Source of the DNA: Phytohabitans flavus
GTDB taxonomy: Bacteria; Actinomycetota; Actinomycetes; Mycobacteriales; Micromonosporaceae
Reading direction: 5' to 3'
Length of the DNA stretch: 64,000 nucleotides
Assembly (NCBI RefSeq): GCF_011764545.1
Contig: NZ_AP022870.1
Location: 1,348,001 to 1,412,000, forward strand
In this document: one piece after another, positions 43,709-52,299 of the stretch
Layout: the number at the start of each line of letters is the position of its first letter
How positions within the stretch are numbered: the first letter of the stretch is position 1
The notes under the pieces: model-generated
Told to the model about the DNA's origin: nothing
Database searches by the model: none
The model's input: the letters and a program-made list of their open reading frames with translations, nothing else
Position numbers and translations under genes: made by a program

Positions 43709-45727
43709 TCAGCTCACATCCATGGAGTCGGCGACGGAGACGTTCACGTTCTTGGCCTTGAGGGAGATCTCGCCGTCCGACCCGGCGTCCAGCTCGATCT
43801 TGGAAGCCTGGATCCGCACGGTGCCGTCGGCGGTCATCACGATCTTGGAACCGGCGTCGGCGTGCTCGATCGTCACCGAGCCGGCGTCGCCGGCCCGTGC
43901 CGGCCGGGTGCCGGCGCTGGCGAGGGCGTCCCGGGTGACCCGGATGGTCAGCTCGCCCACCTCGATGACCCGGTTGCCGTCGGCGTCGATGAGGTCCTGC
44001 GTCACCGGCCCGGTGTGCGGCTCGGGCTTGGCGCTGTCGGCCAGCGACCCGCGCTGTTCGGCGGGCACGCCGACGGGCAGGATCAGCCACCAGTCGCCCG
44101 GCTCGGCGTCCGGGCCGGTGCCGGACTCCCAGAGGGCGCCGAGGTCGACCGGGTCGTCCTGGTCGCCCTTGCCGTGGGCGAGCAGCACGCGGGTGCCGGG
44201 GTACCGGGGCACGACCAACCCGGTGCTGCCCCAGGCGAACGGCGTGACGTGCGGTACCCGCTGGCGGATGTCCGGGCTGGTCCGCACGACGGGCAGCCGG
44301 GCCAGCCGGTTGGGGTGGCCGTCCGGGTCGGCCAGGCCGCGCCAGACCGTGGCGGTGTGCCGCGGCGGCTCGTCCGCCGAACCGTCTCCCGAGGAGGTGA
44401 CCAGCCGTACCTCACCGGCCTCGGCGAGGTGGACCCGGCTGAGCGCCTCGCGCACGCCGCTCTGCACGGCGCGGGCCGCGCGTACCGCGTTGTCCCCGCC
44501 GCGCGCGCCACCGGTCTCGCCCTTCTCCGGGCCGGCGGGCGGCGGCGGGTCGTACATCGCCTCGGCCGTCGCCGTCTCGACCTCGACACCGCTGACCGTG
44601 GTGACGAACGAGGTCGTGCGCCCGAACCGGTGGCTCACCGAGTCGACGTAGAGCAGCCGCGGGTCGGCGAACTCGGCGCCCGGCAGCGACGGCAGCAGCG
44701 GACCCAGCAGCGGCCCGGCGATCGCCGCGCCCACGCTCGGCGTGGTGGCCGCCTTCTCGGTCGGCGGCAGGTCGAACTGGACGACCGCGCCCGGCTTGAG
44801 GTCCGGCCGTCCTTTGAGGACCAGCGTGTGCCGGCGCCTGGCCGGCGCGGCCGGCTGCTCGGCGGTGCCGGACTGCTCCGGGGCGAGTCCGGCGGCGGCC
44901 ACCTCGACCAGGCCGGTACGCGGCGACAGCGGCACCGGCTCGCCGCCACCGAGCGGGCCCGGCCGCACGCCGACGTACAGCATGCCGTCGCGGATGAGCA
45001 GGACGCCGCGGCCGTACCGTCCGGAGGACTGCTCCACGGCGGTGCCGACCTCGCCGATCTCCTTGCGGTAGGTGTTGCCGCGCACGAAGTTCGTCATCGC
45101 GGTGCCGAGGTCGGTGCCCTCCCGCGGCGGCAGCTGGCCCTCGTCGGTGAAGCCGTCGAGGAAGTCGACCTTGACCCCGGCCTCCCTGGTCGCCTGCTCC
45201 ACAACGGACTTCGGGGATTCCTTGCAGACCGAGTTGACCACGCGCCGGCCGAGGCGCTCGTACACCCGCTCGCGCGCGGTGATGACCGTCTCGTAGTGCC
45301 GGGTGCCGACCCGGCGGGTGACCGACACGACCGTGAGCACCGCGACCAGGCGGTCGGCCAGGTCCTCGGCGCTCGGCCGGCCGGCGATGCTCGTCACGCC
45401 GGCCACGTTGGCGAGGTACGCGCCCACGCTGGAGGTCGTGTCGTACCAGAACAGGTGCAGCTTCATGACGCTCGGCGGGTCGGCCGCCACGTCCTGGGCG
45501 ATGGCCTGGTAGTCGGCGTCCGAGAGCCCTTCCACCGTGACGGTGTAGACGCCGCCCTCCAGCCCACCCGGCAGGGTCGCCTCGATCTGGCCGTCGTGGT
45601 GGTCCGAGCTGACGCTCAGCACGGTCGGCGCCTCGCCCGGGTCCGCGCCGGTCTCGCGATGGAACGTGAGCGCCCAGCCGGCGTGGGTGCCGACGCCGGC
45701 GCTCGCGGTGTCTGCGGGCAGGATCAT
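43709..45727 (-). CDS. VgrG / spike protein (Afp8/Pvc8)
   Basis: A 672-aa spike protein. The N-terminal part is a gp27-like hub with repeated phage-D-type features (GYRRVVNSVCKESP-like helix, KVDFLDGFTDEGQLPPREG, TYRKEIGEVGTAVEQS) and LKPGAVVQFDLPP. A gp5 OB-type domain follows (WRGLADPDGHPNRLARLPVV, RVPHVTPFAWGSTGLVVPRYPGTRVLLA). It ends in a beta-helix needle with TVRIQASKIELDAGSDGEISL. The spike is loaded in the tube and pushed through the target membrane on contraction. ATG 45727 overlaps the stop of the preceding gene. A mid insertion rich in Pro/Ala (about residues 275-300, TAEQPAAPARRR) is unusual. Confidence 0.82.
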   Translation of the reverse strand: MILPADTASAGVGTHAGWALTFHRETGADPGEAPTVLSVSSDHHDGQIEATLPGGLEGGVYTVTVEGLSDADYQAIAQDVAADPPSVMKLHLFWYDTTSSVGAYLANVAGVTSIAGRPSAEDLADRLVAVLTVVSVTRRVGTRHYETVITARERVYERLGRRVVNSVCKESPKSVVEQATREAGVKVDFLDGFTDEGQLPPREGTDLGTAMTNFVRGNTYRKEIGEVGTAVEQSSGRYGRGVLLIRDGMLYVGVRPGPLGGGEPVPLSPRTGLVEVAAAGLAPEQSGTAEQPAAPARRRHTLVLKGRPDLKPGAVVQFDLPPTEKAATTPSVGAAIAGPLLGPLLPSLPGAEFADPRLLYVDSVSHRFGRTTSFVTTVSGVEVETATAEAMYDPPPPAGPEKGETGGARGGDNAVRAARAVQSGVREALSRVHLAEAGEVRLVTSSGDGSADEPPRHTATVWRGLADPDGHPNRLARLPVVRTSPDIRQRVPHVTPFAWGSTGLVVPRYPGTRVLLAHGKGDQDDPVDLGALWESGTGPDAEPGDWWLILPVGVPAEQRGSLADSAKPEPHTGPVTQDLIDADGNRVIEVGELTIRVTRDALASAGTRPARAGDAGSVTIEHADAGSKIVMTADGTVRIQASKIELDAGSDGEISLKAKNVNVSVADSMDVS

Positions 45728-46248
45728 GCCGCCGGCCCCCCGAACGTCGCCGTGCCGAGGTCGATGCGGCGCCACGCGATGCTGATCCGCGAGCCGACGT
45801 CGCCGGGGCCGCGCAGGCTGCCGGCCCGCAGGTCCCACTCGCGGACGAGGACCTCGATCCGGGTACCCGTCGAAGAATCCGCCTCAGGCACGACGGCCCG
45901 CAGGCCCGCAACGAGCGGGACCGCTCCGGCGACCGCTCCGGCGCGCAGCACCACGAGCCGGGCCGGTGCGCCGGGCCGCAGCGGGTCGCCCGGCGCCGGC
46001 TCCGCGGCCGCCGCGGCGAGCGCCGGCCGGCTGCTGGTCACGACCGCGGTCGGCGGGGCCGCGAGCCACGCGGTGGCCAGGCCGGTCGGCACGACCAGCA
46101 GGAGCGAGAACCCGCCGTCGAGCGGGATCGCGTGCGGCACTCCCTGGGTGATCCGCGAGTCGACGAGCGTGGCGCCCTCGGGGACCGGCGGCGAGCCGGC
46201 CGGCACGAGGTGACGCCGAAAGTCGGCGCGGGCGACGGGCACCGGCAT
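45724..46248 (-). CDS. Injection-system protein of unknown function, 174 aa
   Basis: A 174-aa protein coupled on both sides (ATGA overlaps). It is built of Ala/Val-rich strands (ADFRRHLVPAGSPPVPEG, GGFSLLLVVPTGLATAW) and an R-x-E-V-L-V-REWDLRAG segment, ending SISIAWRRIDLGTATFGG-like. No LysM motif was seen, although this is where eCIS loci often encode the LysM adaptor (Afp7). It probably joins the spike to the tube or baseplate (inference by location only). Confidence 0.55.
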   Translation of the reverse strand: MPVPVARADFRRHLVPAGSPPVPEGATLVDSRITQGVPHAIPLDGGFSLLLVVPTGLATAWLAAPPTAVVTSSRPALAAAAAEPAPGDPLRPGAPARLVVLRAGAVAGAVPLVAGLRAVVPEADSSTGTRIEVLVREWDLRAGSLRGPGDVGSRISIAWRRIDLGTATFGGPAA

Positions 46249-46748
46249 CAGTTGCCTCCCCAGTCGGCGAGCGCGCCGACGCCGACGCTCACCGCGTCGA
46301 GTAGCACGCCGAGTGCGCTCGGCAGCGGCGCGTGGATCAGCGTCATCGAGACGTCGATGGCGTCCCGCTTGCCCGCGGTGACGTTGAACGTCAGCGACTG
46401 CACGTACATGTCGGTGCGGATCGTCATCGACGTGACCAGGATGAGCCCGGCCGCGGCGCCCTTGGTGTAAGCGGCCAGCGCCGAGCCGCGCCGGCTGGCC
46501 TCGGCGAGCCGTTCGAGCGCGAACTTCCACGCGTACCGCTCGACGCCGACCAGCACGCCGGCCAGCGTGATCGTGTCGTCGTGGCTCGCCACGCTCGCCC
46601 GCGCGCCGGACGAGCCGATCGGCGGCAGGTGGTACGCCGCGCCGACCGTCATCGCCGTGACCGCCCACAGTGGAACGGTGAGCAGCGCCCCGTCGGAGAG
46701 CACCGCCGACGGCACCGCCGCGTACCGCTGGAAGCTCTTGGTGATCAC
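46248..46748 (-). CDS. Injection-system hub-like protein, 166 aa
   Basis: A 166-aa protein with GTG start at 46748, overlapping the nuclease-like gene stop. It has a hydrophobic but not membrane-like composition (VPLWAVTAMTVGAAYHLPPIG, DTITLAGVLVGVERYAWKFALERL). A DMYVQSLTFNVTAGKRDAID strand resembles tail hub adaptor proteins, in which a final beta sandwich precedes a cap. Function is inferred from location between cargo-like and spike genes; the family is not identified. Confidence 0.55.
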   Translation of the reverse strand: MITKSFQRYAAVPSAVLSDGALLTVPLWAVTAMTVGAAYHLPPIGSSGARASVASHDDTITLAGVLVGVERYAWKFALERLAEASRRGSALAAYTKGAAAGLILVTSMTIRTDMYVQSLTFNVTAGKRDAIDVSMTLIHAPLPSALGVLLDAVSVGVGALADWGGN

Positions 46749-48496
46749 TCGTCCGCCTCCCGTATGTCCACGCTCTCGCCCTCCACCTCGAGCGCGTCGC
46801 GGAACGCGTTGCGGAAGTCCTCGAGGATCCCGGTCTTCGACAAGTCGAGACCCCGCGGTCCGCGCCGCGGGTTGTCCTGCCGGTGCAGGCCCGGCGGCAG
46901 TGCGAGCAGGTTGGGGCCGGCGTCCGCGCCACCGGTCCAGAGCTCGTCGACGTGGTCGACCTCCCACGGCCGCCCGTCCGACGTGCGCGGCCACCCGTCG
47001 GGCTGGCCGCGGGCGGAGTCGTGGAACGCGACCTGGTAGTCCGCCGGCAGCTCGTGCAGGTGGTCCAGAAACTCCTGGCGCAGCCGCGGCGTCTGCATCA
47101 CCCGCTCGCCCGCGCTGCGCGGGGACTGCGCCAGGAGCAGGTGCGGCCGGGTGTTCAGGCTGTCCAGGATCCGGCTGTAGAGCAGCTCGCCGATCGGCCC
47201 CGCCGCCTGTAGCGGAGCGGCGTGCTCGACGAACCACGCCTGCATCCGGGCGCGTACCGCCGGATCGCTGAGGTCGACGAACACCTCGCCCTCCTTGCGG
47301 CGCAGCTGTGCCTCGTGGCGCCGCAGGCGGGTGTAGTCCGGGCCCGGCCGGTAGGTCGGGTCGTAGTCCGGGCTGTTGGGGTCGCTCCGCCGGCGGATCC
47401 GGGCGAGCCCCCTCTGGAGGTCGGCGATCTCCGCCTCCATCCGGGTGCGGTCCGCGGACGGCGGGTCGTTGCGGAGGCGTTCCAGCCGCCGGACCAGGCG
47501 GGCGTCCATCGCGTCGACCCACTCCGGCGCCACCCGCCGGGTGACGTCGCGGATCGCCCGGTCGATGGAGGCGACGAGCCCTTCGAGGCCTTCCAGCTCG
47601 CTCTCGGACACGTGCTCGCCGCGCCGGAGCCGCTCGCGGATCGACCGGAGCTGGGTGTCGACCGCGTCCCGCAGCCGGCCGAAGGCGGGCGGCAGCGCCG
47701 CCACGCGGTCGCGCCAGGCGGAGATCCGGTCGCGTACCGCATGCAGCCGCGAGCGGGTCGCGGGCATGGTGTCCCCTGGTGGCCCGACCTGCTCGGTCAG
47801 GTCGCCCTCGCGGGCCCGCTCGCGCCCCTCGGCCGGGTCTCCGGTCTCGGTGCGGCGGCGCGGCGCCTCCTCGGTGAGGCCGACGCGGCGCTCCACCTCG
47901 CCGACCAGGCGGTCGGCCTCGGCGGTCCGCCCCTCGGCGTAGAGCCGCTCGGCCCGCGTGAGCCGCCCCTCGACGGCGTCCGCGTCGATGTCGGCGGCCA
48001 CCTCGTGGACGCGGTCGCGGAGCGCCTCCACCCGGGGGTGCGGCCGCGTCTCCGGGCGCGTCCCGGGCCGCGGCCGGCCGGTGTCGGCGGTGTCCCGTAC
48101 GGTGTCGGCGTCGACCGTCGGCGGGTTCTCCTTCAGGTACTGCCGCAGCGGCTTGAGCTCGTTCAGGTGGGTCTGCAGGTCGGCGAGGAGCGCGTCCACG
48201 TTTTCCGCCGGGCGCTCGCCCCGGGTGGCCGCGTCGACGATGTCGGACAGCTTGGTGCGCAGCTCGATGACGGCGTCGATGTGCCGGCCCATGTCCCGGG
48301 CGTACCGGACGTTGACGTCGTCGAGCACGCGGCGGACCAGGTCGCCGGCGGCGCGCCGGGCGTCCGCCTCGTCGATGTCGAACGCGCGCATGAGGTGCCG
48401 CTGGATCTGGCGCAGCGAGGTGGTGTCCAGGATGGACTCCACCCGCCGGTTGGTCAGCAGCGAGCCCGGGCCGGAGCCGCGGCGCCGTGGGGTCAT
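46745..48496 (-). CDS. Coiled-coil protein with C-terminal HNH-like nuclease motif, candidate injected effector
   Basis: A 583-aa, highly charged protein. Residues 1-480 are mostly predicted helix with many Arg/Glu/Ala heptads (REGDLTEQVG, SELEGLEGLVASIDRAI, LRRLERLRNDPP-like). The C-terminal segment WEVDHVDELWTGG, then NLLALPPGLHR shows the HNH pattern: Asp514-His515, Asn529 and His538, after a DGRPW turn. In bacterial toxins this DH-x-x-ELxxGG-x-D-xxN-xx-x-L-x-x-x-x-H order marks nuclease domains. A nuclease has no structural role in a tail, so a cargo function is likely (inference). It is coupled on both sides by GTGA/ATGA overlaps, so it is made in step with the particle. No immunity gene was recognised next to it. 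Confidence 0.65.
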   Translation of the reverse strand: MTPRRRGSGPGSLLTNRRVESILDTTSLRQIQRHLMRAFDIDEADARRAAGDLVRRVLDDVNVRYARDMGRHIDAVIELRTKLSDIVDAATRGERPAENVDALLADLQTHLNELKPLRQYLKENPPTVDADTVRDTADTGRPRPGTRPETRPHPRVEALRDRVHEVAADIDADAVEGRLTRAERLYAEGRTAEADRLVGEVERRVGLTEEAPRRRTETGDPAEGRERAREGDLTEQVGPPGDTMPATRSRLHAVRDRISAWRDRVAALPPAFGRLRDAVDTQLRSIRERLRRGEHVSESELEGLEGLVASIDRAIRDVTRRVAPEWVDAMDARLVRRLERLRNDPPSADRTRMEAEIADLQRGLARIRRRSDPNSPDYDPTYRPGPDYTRLRRHEAQLRRKEGEVFVDLSDPAVRARMQAWFVEHAAPLQAAGPIGELLYSRILDSLNTRPHLLLAQSPRSAGERVMQTPRLRQEFLDHLHELPADYQVAFHDSARGQPDGWPRTSDGRPWEVDHVDELWTGGADAGPNLLALPPGLHRQDNPRRGPRGLDLSKTGILEDFRNAFRDALEVEGESVDIREADE

Positions 48497-51400
48497 CGGG
48501 CACCTCCCTGGTCGACGGTGCCGGTCTGGCGGATGGCCCGCTGGGTCTGGGTCCTGGTCCCCGGTGGCGGTCCCTGGCCGAACTCGGACTGGATCGCGGC
48601 GGAGATCGGCGCGAAGACGAGCGCCTCCAGCAGCTGGTCCTCGATTTGGTCCTCGGCGATCTCCTTGAGGACGTGGGCGGCGGTCGCGGCGCGCAGGGAC
48701 CGTCCGATGGAGACGGTCAGCTGCCGCCGTGCCGTACGGGTGAGGCTGCGGGTGCCGGCGACCACGCCCTGCCGCCCGATCGTGGTGGCCACCCGGGCAC
48801 CGCCGCGCAGGATCGTGCCCACCTCTGGCAGGAACGAGAGCGCGAGCTCGAACTCGGCGAAGAACAGGTCCATCTCCACCTCGGCCCGGCTGATCACCTC
48901 CTCCGGGTTGATCAGCGCGCGGAACAGGTGCTCACGTTCCAGCGCCTCGGTGTACCGGTAGGTGGCGAGCGCGGCGCCGGCGACGATCGCGGCCGGCGCG
49001 CACACGATCGCGAGCAGGGTCAGGCCAGTGAACTCGAAGAACGCGTTGAGCGAGGCCCGGCCCAGCTCGGCGGAGAAGAGCCGGTCGACGCCTTCGCCGT
49101 ACATCGCGTCGCCGCGGAAGAACTCGCCGATCTGCTGGTGGGTCGCCAGGTGGATGCCGCTCAGGGCGTACGAGGTGCCCGGGATGGTGCGCTGGTCGAG
49201 CTGCTCGTAGATCTTCCCGTACCGGAACGCCTCCTCGGAGCTGGAGCGGACCTCGTTGGTGATCTCGACGTTGCGGGCCCGCATCTCGTGCAGCAGCACG
49301 GTGATCTCGGCACCGATCGAGGCGGGGTCGCGGCGGAACCGGTCGAGCACCTCGTCGTCGTCGACGATCTGCGCGACCAGCGGGTCGAGGCTGACCGCGG
49401 TGCCCCGGCGCAGGCTCACCGCCTCGCGCAGTTGGTCGAGTGTCCACACGCGACCGTAGCGGTCCCGGATCGCCACCGCCTTGCCGTCGCGCCGTACGAT
49501 CTCGCCCTGGTCGGTCTCCGCGGTGGCGAGCGGGTCGCGGCCGGCGAGGATGTCGGCGAGCCCGTTCTTCGCCTCCTGCCAGGAGCCGTAGACGGTGCGC
49601 CCGGCCGCCCGCAGCAGGCTGTCGTCGGACGCCTCCTGGAGCCGGTCGTGGAGGATGTCGAGGTCCTCGACCGACAGCACGAAGCCGAGGATCACTCGCT
49701 CCAGCACCGGCAGGTAGGTCGGCAGCCCGGCGATCCGCTGGTCGATCGCCTCGCGCGAGGTGCGCAGCATCTGCAGCAGCAGCACCTGGCAGCCGCGGAC
49801 GAACAGCCGCCCCACCGAGTACGCGATCGACGGCGTGAACTCCATGAGGAAGTGCAGGTTCCAGCTCGCCGAGCTTTCGTTCCACGGGCCGCCCATGCGG
49901 GAGAAGATGGCCGGGTCGGCGTACCGCGCCTGGATCACCTTGGCCAGGTGGGTCACCTTGGGCACCACGCTCGCGAGGTGGCGCAGGAAGAGGATGGCCG
50001 GCGAGGCGCTGGGCACGAACCGGATGGCCGCGGGGTCCGGGGTGACCTCCCGCGGCCTGGTGAACTCCGCGGTGCCGACCGCGTGCTCGGCCACGGCGAT
50101 GGTCCGCCCGGCGATGGCGTCGGCGGCGTTGAGGCAGAACCGGGCCGCGTGGGCGCACGCCGGGATCTGCAGGTCTCGGGCGATCTCGTCGATGAGCTGG
50201 CCGAGCAGCGTGCCGGTCTCGCCGAGCTGGTCCAGCGGCAGCTCCCCGTTGAACGAGCCGCAGTCGTAGCCGCCGCCGCTCGCGTACGCCGAGCTGGGGT
50301 AGAGCGAACCGCCGGTGGTGGGCTCGCCCTCGCCGGGCAGGATGCCGAACTCGCCTTCGCCCCCGGCCCCGTCGCCGCCGCCCTGGCCGCCGTCACCGCC
50401 TTTGCCGCCGCCGCCCTTCTCGCCGCCGCCGCCTTTCTCGCCGCTTTTGCCGCCGCCTCCGCCGCCGGGGCCGCCGCCCTTGGCGGGGTCGACCTCGAAG
50501 ACGTCGACCAGGGGCAGCAGCTCGGCGTCGAGCTCGGGGACGTCCTGGTCGGTGCCGACCAGCACGCGCTGCGATGCGAACGACAGCTCGACGAAGCAGG
50601 CGAACGCCTTCGACTGCTTCGCCAGGTGGGCCAGCAGGGCCTCGAGCTGCGCCTCGACCTGGTCCGAGATGTCGGTGTCCAGCATGTACGGGCCGCCGGT
50701 GCGCACCGCCTCGGCCCGCAGCCGCTCGCGCAGGAAGTCGCTCCACTGGATCCGGAACGTCTCGCGGCGGTCGGCCTCGGTCTGGCCCGGCCCGATGTAG
50801 CGGATCCGGTAGCTCACGCCGGCCGGGAAGTCGTTCATAGGCGTGTACTTGAGGCCGGCCCGGTTGCCCTCGCGGGCGATCTCCAAGGTGTTGAGGTCGG
50901 GCAGCGTGCCGCCCAGCAGCTGCTCGTCGGAGGGCATCCGCCAGACGCTGATCTCCATCCGGCCGGCGCTGTTGCGGAAGATGACGCCGAGCTGGCCGGC
51001 GCTTCCGATGCCGCCGTGCCGGTCGAGCGCCTCGCGCATGAGGCGGACCCGCGTCTCCTCGCCGCGCACCTGCACCCACTCGTACGACAGGGGCCGGCCG
51101 ACCACCGGCTCGGCCTCGAACGTGACGACGGTGTCGGCACCGTCCTGATAGGACGGGAGGATGTAGAGGCCGGCCAGCGGGGCGATGCGGTTGGCGTCGG
51201 CGATCTCCGACGGGTCGCCGGTCAGCCGCTCGGCGAGCGCGTCATCGGCCCGGCTCGACCGCGCGTACGCGTCGGCGAGCGCCTCGGCGACGACCCCGGT
51301 GATCGCGTCCCGGACCACCTGCTCGCACCGCTCCCGTGTCTGCTTCGACACCTGCGGGAGGGCGGCACCGGACCAGGTCACCACCGGCTCGTACGTGCGG

Positions 51401-51570
51401 TGCGCCGGGTAGCCGCCGCGGGTCTCGGTGATCACCGCGACGCCGTCGGCCATCGCCCGGCCGGCCGCGGCCGCGACCGCCTCCCCGATCTCGTCGAGGA
51501 GTGACGTGAGCGCCGGCGGGTCGACGACGATCCGCAGCGGCACCTCCACCGTCACCGGCACCGGGTTCAC
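48493..51570 (-). CDS. Very large injection-locus protein with glycine-rich linker and hydrophobic segment
   Basis: A 1025-aa protein, the largest of the locus. Residues 1-360 are mixed, with VEVPLRIVVDPPALTSLLDE, AVITETRGGYPAHRTYEP and SYRIRYIGPGQTEADR. Residues about 363-407 are an almost pure Gly/Lys/Glu linker. The C-terminal half is helical (ILFLRHLASVVPKVTHLAKVI, QVLLLQMLRTSREAI) and has a hydrophobic stretch (about 842-870, LTLLAIVCAPAAIVAGAALA) that could span a membrane. GTG 51570 is used; the open frame extends further. Its size and position suit a tape measure, but tape measures are rarely interrupted by glycine linkers; a pore-forming or cargo-carrying protein is the other option. 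No family is recognised. Confidence 0.6.
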   Translation of the reverse strand: MNPVPVTVEVPLRIVVDPPALTSLLDEIGEAVAAAAGRAMADGVAVITETRGGYPAHRTYEPVVTWSGAALPQVSKQTRERCEQVVRDAITGVVAEALADAYARSSRADDALAERLTGDPSEIADANRIAPLAGLYILPSYQDGADTVVTFEAEPVVGRPLSYEWVQVRGEETRVRLMREALDRHGGIGSAGQLGVIFRNSAGRMEISVWRMPSDEQLLGGTLPDLNTLEIAREGNRAGLKYTPMNDFPAGVSYRIRYIGPGQTEADRRETFRIQWSDFLRERLRAEAVRTGGPYMLDTDISDQVEAQLEALLAHLAKQSKAFACFVELSFASQRVLVGTDQDVPELDAELLPLVDVFEVDPAKGGGPGGGGGGKSGEKGGGGEKGGGGKGGDGGQGGGDGAGGEGEFGILPGEGEPTTGGSLYPSSAYASGGGYDCGSFNGELPLDQLGETGTLLGQLIDEIARDLQIPACAHAARFCLNAADAIAGRTIAVAEHAVGTAEFTRPREVTPDPAAIRFVPSASPAILFLRHLASVVPKVTHLAKVIQARYADPAIFSRMGGPWNESSASWNLHFLMEFTPSIAYSVGRLFVRGCQVLLLQMLRTSREAIDQRIAGLPTYLPVLERVILGFVLSVEDLDILHDRLQEASDDSLLRAAGRTVYGSWQEAKNGLADILAGRDPLATAETDQGEIVRRDGKAVAIRDRYGRVWTLDQLREAVSLRRGTAVSLDPLVAQIVDDDEVLDRFRRDPASIGAEITVLLHEMRARNVEITNEVRSSSEEAFRYGKIYEQLDQRTIPGTSYALSGIHLATHQQIGEFFRGDAMYGEGVDRLFSAELGRASLNAFFEFTGLTLLAIVCAPAAIVAGAALATYRYTEALEREHLFRALINPEEVISRAEVEMDLFFAEFELALSFLPEVGTILRGGARVATTIGRQGVVAGTRSLTRTARRQLTVSIGRSLRAATAAHVLKEIAEDQIEDQLLEALVFAPISAAIQSEFGQGPPPGTRTQTQRAIRQTGTVDQGGAR

Positions 51571-51821
51571 GCACCTTCCAGTCCCTGGGCCAACCGGCGC
51601 AGCGCGCGGTCGACGAGCTCGTCGACGTCGACCGCGACCGCGCCACGGACTTCGATCTGTACGGGGAAGTGGTAGTGCACGACGGCCCGCTCGTCCTCCA
51701 GCACCTGCTCCGCCTGCGCGGCGCTGCCGGCCGCGGGCAGGATGAGCTCGCCCTCGTGCACCAGGGCGATCCCGGTGCGCAGGACACGGGCTCCGCGACC
51801 GGTCGCCTCGACCTCGGCCAT
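51567..51821 (-). CDS. Small injection-locus protein, 84 aa
   Basis: An 84-aa protein between the tube gene and the 1025-aa gene, with start ATG 51821 15 bases after the tube stop and stop overlapping the next GTG. The sequence TGIALVHEGELILPAAGS, then VVHYHFPVQIEV and DELVDRALRRLAQGLE is typical of short tail chaperone-like or adaptor proteins of phage loci that carry a L-x-H-x-GE-x-I motif. It may be a tape-measure-associated small protein; this is inferred only from location. Confidence 0.5.
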   Translation of the reverse strand: MAEVEATGRGARVLRTGIALVHEGELILPAAGSAAQAEQVLEDERAVVHYHFPVQIEVRGAVAVDVDELVDRALRRLAQGLEGA

Positions 51822-51836
51822 CAGGCCCCCGCCGGG

Positions 51837-52274
51837 TCACGGAATCTCCCGGGTCTCTCCGGCCTTCGGGTCGACCGTCGCGCCCAGGCTCATCCCCGAG
51901 AACGTGGCCGCCGGCGCACCGGAGATGGTGGCCGGGCTCGGCGTCGCGCTGGTGATGATGCAGTCGCTCAGGACGATCGAGTCGAACGACCAGTCGTCGC
52001 CGTCGTCGGTCTCCTGGAGCGTCACGTTGAACCGCTTGCCCTGCAGGGCAAGCAGGGTCAGCTTCGCCGCGGCGTCGCCGATGGCCCGCACGGTCATCGA
52101 GAACGTGATGGTCTGCGGCGTGTACACCACGCCGATGTGGGTCTGCTCGATGGAGTGCAGCGTCTCGGCGTTGAGCGAGAACGACGGGCTGAACGCGTCG
52201 ATCGGCGTGACGTCGACGCTGTTGCCGTCTTCGTCCACATAGGAGACGGCAAGCCGCGAGCGCCAGTCGGGCAT
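51837..52274 (-). CDS. Tail tube protein (Hcp/gp19-like)
   Basis: A 145-aa protein next to the sheath, with the composition of inner-tube subunits: WRSRLAVSYVDEDGNSVD, then IDAFSPSFSLNAETLHSIEQ, a central TITFSMTVRAIGDAAAKL and a C-terminal SATPSPATISGAPAATFSG. Tube subunits are beta-barrels that stack as hexamers inside the sheath; the length fits (about 140-150 aa). A single tube gene is present. It starts 25 bases after the sheath stop with a GGAGG-type site (cctccggaggt on the plus strand). Confidence 0.75.
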   Translation of the reverse strand: MPDWRSRLAVSYVDEDGNSVDVTPIDAFSPSFSLNAETLHSIEQTHIGVVYTPQTITFSMTVRAIGDAAAKLTLLALQGKRFNVTLQETDDGDDWSFDSIVLSDCIITSATPSPATISGAPAATFSGMSLGATVDPKAGETREIP

Positions 52275-52299
52275 CGGAAACCTCCGGAGGTGTCGTGGG

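Noticed and set aside
50340..50490. Glycine-rich repeat as a CRISPR or tandem DNA repeat.
   Set aside because: Units are irregular and in frame with the minus-strand gene; it is a protein linker.
48487..51504. 1005-aa plus-strand frame opposite the large injection protein.
   Set aside because: Shadow frame; the minus strand has coupled starts, ribosome sites and hydrophobic patterns.
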